Shown here: piece after piece, positions 62,218-64,000 of the stretch
Numbering within the stretch: position 1 is the stretch's first letter
Layout of the letters: every line of letters starts with the position of its first letter
Assembly: GCF_008932115.1 (NCBI RefSeq)
Contig: NZ_CP044543.1
Coordinates: forward strand, 7,012,501-7,076,500
Length of the DNA: 64,000 nucleotides
Reading direction: 5' to 3'
DNA from: Bradyrhizobium betae
Lineage (GTDB): Bacteria; Pseudomonadota; Alphaproteobacteria; Rhizobiales; Xanthobacteraceae
The notes under the pieces: model-generated
Told to the model about the DNA's origin: nothing
Database searches by the model: none
Seen by the model: only the letters and a program-made list of their open reading frames with translations
Translations under genes and position numbers: made by a program

Positions 62218-62547
62218 GGCAAAGTCGCTTCTTGGCAAAGTCGTTTTCTTGGTTGTCTTTGCCAGACACCTACTCCAACCCGCGGCAAGCGCAACGCGAT
62301 TGGGCTTTTAACCTAACCGAATAGGCTTATCGGCTTTCGCGCAAGTTTTGGTTAGGAGTTGCGCGCGCCGCGAGCGACCGGCTTTGTTCCAGCTTCGACT
62401 CCATTTCGTTCTCGAAGAACGAATCGGAATCGAAGAAATCGATGCGGAGCAGCTCTTAACAAGACGTGAGGATCGCGCGGCGACACATGATCGCGAATGC
62501 ATATGCGATCAGATTTTGCGATCCCATTTTGCGATCCCATCTCGCGT
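62218..62547. other. Intergenic stretch with a palindrome and a tandem repeat
   Basis: No gene was recognised. It holds a palindromic repeat at 62396-62432 and a two-copy 13-base tandem (TTTTGCGATCCCA) at 62514-62539, immediately beyond the leftward gene ending at 62548. Confidence 0.5.
62396..62432. repeat. Palindromic element, copy 1
   Basis: CGACTCC-AT-TTCGTTCT-CGA-AGAACGAA-TC-GGAATCG is nearly symmetrical. A close copy is at 62799-62836 in the same orientation. Confidence 0.8.
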
Positions 62548-62673
62548 TCACTTGGCGTCATCGCTCGTTGGCGGCGGTACCTGCGGCACCGACGGCTTGC
62601 CTTTGCGCAGCCGCGGATGCCTGTCGTACCAGAACACTTTGGCGATCTCGGCGAGAAACCAGCACGCATCCAT
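62548..62673 (-). CDS. Very small protein (41 aa)
   Basis: MDACWFLAEIAKVFWYDRHP is followed by RLRKGKPSVPQVPPPTSDDA and a final Lys. Aromatic-rich N-terminus, Pro-rich C-terminus. No recognised family. Codon third positions look coding. Confidence 0.5.
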   Translation of the reverse strand: MDACWFLAEIAKVFWYDRHPRLRKGKPSVPQVPPPTSDDAK

Positions 62674-62798
62674 GTCGCTCTCCCTCGCCCAACTGCATAA
62701 GGAGGGCACGAGGACGGGACTGTGCGAGGAATCACGGAAAGCATCGCTTGAGCCGCGGCGTCCCGTATCGACACAGAAGCCACGGCTTGTTCTTCATC

Positions 62799-62836
62799 CG
62801 ACTCCACTTCGTTCTCAAAGAACGAATCGGAGTCGG
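62799..62836. repeat. Palindromic element, copy 2
   Basis: CGACTCC-AC-TTCGTTCT-CAA-AGAACGAA-TC-GGAGTCG has perfect outer and inner arms with a 2-base mismatch. It matches copy 1 about 400 bases to the left, and flanking similarity extends a further 12 bases or so. Confidence 0.8.
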
Positions 62837-62930
62837 GAAAACGGCGCGAAACGATTCCTAACGATCGATGAAGCTGCGCAACGCATCGCGCTGACGATGG
62901 AGGCTCGCCATCGGCGTTCGCCGAGGCTGC

Positions 62931-63068
62931 TCACGCCGCCCGCTTCGCCTTGCCCTTCTCCGAGAAGCATTCGAGAATCTGGATGCGGAGCTCTTCCGCG
63001 GCCGGGCCCTCTAGCTTCCTGAGCTGATTCCAGAGCCTGATCACTTCGCGCTGTTTCTCGACGGTCAT
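62931..63068 (-). CDS. Small helical protein behind a LexA-type box (45 aa)
   Basis: GGAGGTGA lies just before ATG 63068. The product MTVEKQREVIRLWNQLRKLE continues GPAAEELRIQILECFSEKGK and ends AKRAA. It is a charged helical protein with one Cys, soluble, with no recognised family. A GAAC-N7-GAAC site at 63108-63122, 40 bases before the start, suggests SOS control. Confidence 0.7.
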   Translation of the reverse strand: MTVEKQREVIRLWNQLRKLEGPAAEELRIQILECFSEKGKAKRAA

Positions 63069-63107
63069 GAGTCACCTCCCAGAGATTCCAAAGATGATGA
63101 CCAAATA

Positions 63108-63122
63108 GAACAAAATGAGAAC
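63108..63122. promoter_or_regulatory. Candidate LexA (SOS) box
   Basis: GAAC-AAAATGA-GAAC (GTTC-N7-GTTC leftward) fits the alphaproteobacterial LexA site, a direct repeat with 7-base spacing. It overlaps the expected promoter of the leftward 45-residue gene. Confidence 0.55.
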
Positions 63123-63348
63123 AAAAAGTCCAGCCCCCTGCGCGAGATTTCCAGGGTGATCGCATATCAAGAGAGACGTGGCGGCAAGCTTGCTCGCGGG
63201 CATGCTTCGCGGCGGCCGCCAGCGGCGTGCCCTCAAGATGAGGTCATGCTTTGCCGCGCGATTCCAGCTCCTCCATGCGATCGCCCTGATGCGCCACGCA
63301 TGGAACGCCTTGCTCCCCCTGCCCGTTAGCGCGCCGAGGGTGGTGAAG

Positions 63349-63567
63349 ATGCAAAGGAAATTCTACGCGGTCGAGGTCGTCCGGCAGATCGAGGAGACGG
63401 TCGAGATCATCGTCGAGGCGACCGACGAGGAATCGGCGCAAGGCGCGGCGCTCGAGCATCTGAAGGCCCGCGGCGGTGAATATGAATGGCTCAATGCGAA
63501 GACGGAATTCATCGTCTGGCGCAAGCGCGCGGTCGAGACGCCGGCCATCGTCGACGTGACCGCGTGA
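63349..63567 (+). CDS. Small conserved hypothetical protein (72 aa)
   Basis: MQRKFYAVEVVRQIEETVEI leads to VEATDEESAQGAALEHLKAR and EYEWLNAKTEFIVWRKRAVE. A beta-alpha-beta-like pattern is apparent. GAGGG lies 9 bases before ATG 63349, and GTG 63343 is an alternative. A terminator follows at 63671. Function unknown. Confidence 0.65.
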   Translation: MQRKFYAVEVVRQIEETVEIIVEATDEESAQGAALEHLKARGGEYEWLNAKTEFIVWRKRAVETPAIVDVTA

Positions 63568-63670
63568 TGCGATCCGGCGTGCCTGGCGCGGAACGAATTG
63601 CCCGCATCGGCATTGTCAGGAAGATTTCAGTGGTGCTGACGGTCGTACGACGCGACCTTCAGCTTTGAAG

Positions 63671-63699
63671 AACCCCGCAGCCCCCCGCGCGGGGTTTTT
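63671..63699 (+). terminator. Rho-independent terminator
   Basis: AACCCCGC pairs with GCGGGGTT around a C-rich 10-base loop, followed by TTTTTCTCTTTTT. It ends the rightward gene at 63349-63567. Confidence 0.85.
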
Positions 63700-63753
63700 C
63701 TCTTTTTGGCAGCGGGCGGATGAACCTTTGTCGCACTTGGGCGTCTTATTATT

Positions 63754-63818
63754 GAAGCTTCCCCCAGGCTTCACCCCATCAGAAAGCCCCGCTTCCCCCA
63801 GGCGGGGTTTTCGCTTTT
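63754..63818 (+). ncRNA. Candidate small RNA with two C-rich-loop hairpins
   Basis: GAAGC/GCTTC (63754-63758, 63668+100 side at 63768-63772) encloses TTCCCCCAG. AAAGCCCCGC/GCGGGGTTTT (63783-63792, 63802-63811) encloses the same TTCCCCCAG and is followed by CGCTTTTT. A TATTAT at 63747-63752 could be a -10 box. No ORF is present. It is shaped like a terminator-ended sRNA, but transcription is unproven. Confidence 0.4.
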
Positions 63819-63880
63819 TGCGGACACCGCGCCGCGCGTCTGCGTGCCCCTTGGCATGCAGACGGCGCGCGATCGGTCCG

Positions 63881-63914
63881 GATCAGACCGAGTCCTTGAT
63901 CAGACCGAGTCCTT
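63881..63914. repeat. 17-base tandem duplication at a gene 3' end
   Basis: GATCAGACCGAGTCCTT occurs twice in direct succession. The leftward HU-like gene stops within the first copy reached, and the second copy lies just after the stop. Confidence 0.85.
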
Positions 63915-64000
63915 GGCAACCTTCAGCGGCGATGCCTTGACCGACTTGCTCGCCGGCTTGGCCGCGAACTGCATCGGCTCCTTGGTGAAGGGATTGACGC
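63900..64000 (-). CDS. HU-like DNA-binding protein, C-terminal fragment (partial)
   Basis: Only the last 32 codons lie in the window: VNPFTKEPMQFAAKPASKSV then KASPLKVAKDSV. NPFTKEP followed by a Lys/Ala/Pro-rich tail resembles the DNA-clamping arm and C-terminus of HU-family proteins of Bradyrhizobium, by memory. The body of the protein is outside the window, so the assignment is tentative. Confidence 0.5.
   Translation of the reverse strand, partial: VNPFTKEPMQFAAKPASKSVKASPLKVAKDSV

Noticed and set aside
55143..62318. Shared TTAACCTAACCG at about 55143 and 62307, as CtrA sites
   Set aside because: Only a half-site-like core is present, without the TTAA-N7-TTAA spacing and without a suitable adjacent gene.
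62348..63022. Rightward 224-codon frame
   Set aside because: It runs through two palindromic repeats and is antisense to two small leftward genes. The repeated HFVLEERIG-like strings come from the palindromes.

Overview
The window is a GC-rich chromosomal segment of an alphaproteobacterium, most probably Bradyrhizobium or a close relative. The inference rests on several features: a general L-amino-acid transporter of the rhizobial AapJQMP type, small proteins of families common in that group (DUF6481, DUF3551, MxKDx pentapeptide repeat), a GAAC-N7-GAAC LexA-type box, and dispersed palindromic repeats whose accidental translation (PGMTS/RDKPGHD-like strings) is typical of Bradyrhizobium genomes. 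No taxon assignment was computed.

Layout. 1-3000: a small conserved protein, tRNA-Cys, a methyltransferase and an ABC-2 polysaccharide exporter pair (Wzm/Wzt type). 3092-13034: a leftward efflux operon (outer-membrane lipoprotein, membrane fusion protein, two RND pumps) that runs into a DTW-domain tRNA-modifying enzyme. 13035-13734 has no recognisable gene. 13735-14769 is cysteine synthase. 14818-19332 is the aapJQMP operon, and cystathionine beta-lyase and a Na/phosphate symporter lie beyond it. 22768-26510 is a four-gene operon for polyprenyl-phosphate-sugar dependent glycan or lipid A modification. 28762-33966 (alpha-2-macroglobulin) and 26561-28765 (PBP1C) form a translationally coupled envelope-defence and repair pair.

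34369-37784 is an accessory patch next to tRNA-Arg. It holds a phage-type lysis cassette (membrane-anchored endolysin, Rz-like and Rz1-like proteins) and a truncated SGNH esterase. 38000-41000 carries small envelope proteins. 41194-44122 is a TRAP transporter. 44226-50013 is a complete leucine/isovalerate degradation operon (isovaleryl-CoA dehydrogenase, methylcrotonyl-CoA carboxylase beta and alpha, HMG-CoA lyase) with a divergent AraC-type regulator. 51211-54781 holds an Lrp regulator, an NDUFS4-like subunit, OpgC and a host-attachment-like protein. 54800-58118 is gene-poor, with low-complexity and orphan small ORFs, and ends at tRNA-Pro. 58259-64000 has a DUF192 protein, a double cold-shock protein, a Sir2 deacetylase and a run of very small genes, some found only by their Shine-Dalgarno sequences. 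It ends in the 3' end of an HU-like gene.

The most interesting items are the palindromic element translated inside PBP1C, a LexA-type box in front of an unannotated 45-residue protein, tandem hairpins with C-rich loops that may form a small RNA near the right end, the phage lysis cassette at tRNA-Arg, an AapM permease with about 120 extra residues, and a 12-base C tract abutting a 10-bp hairpin. Nothing resembling a CRISPR array, an insertion sequence or a toxin-antitoxin pair was seen.
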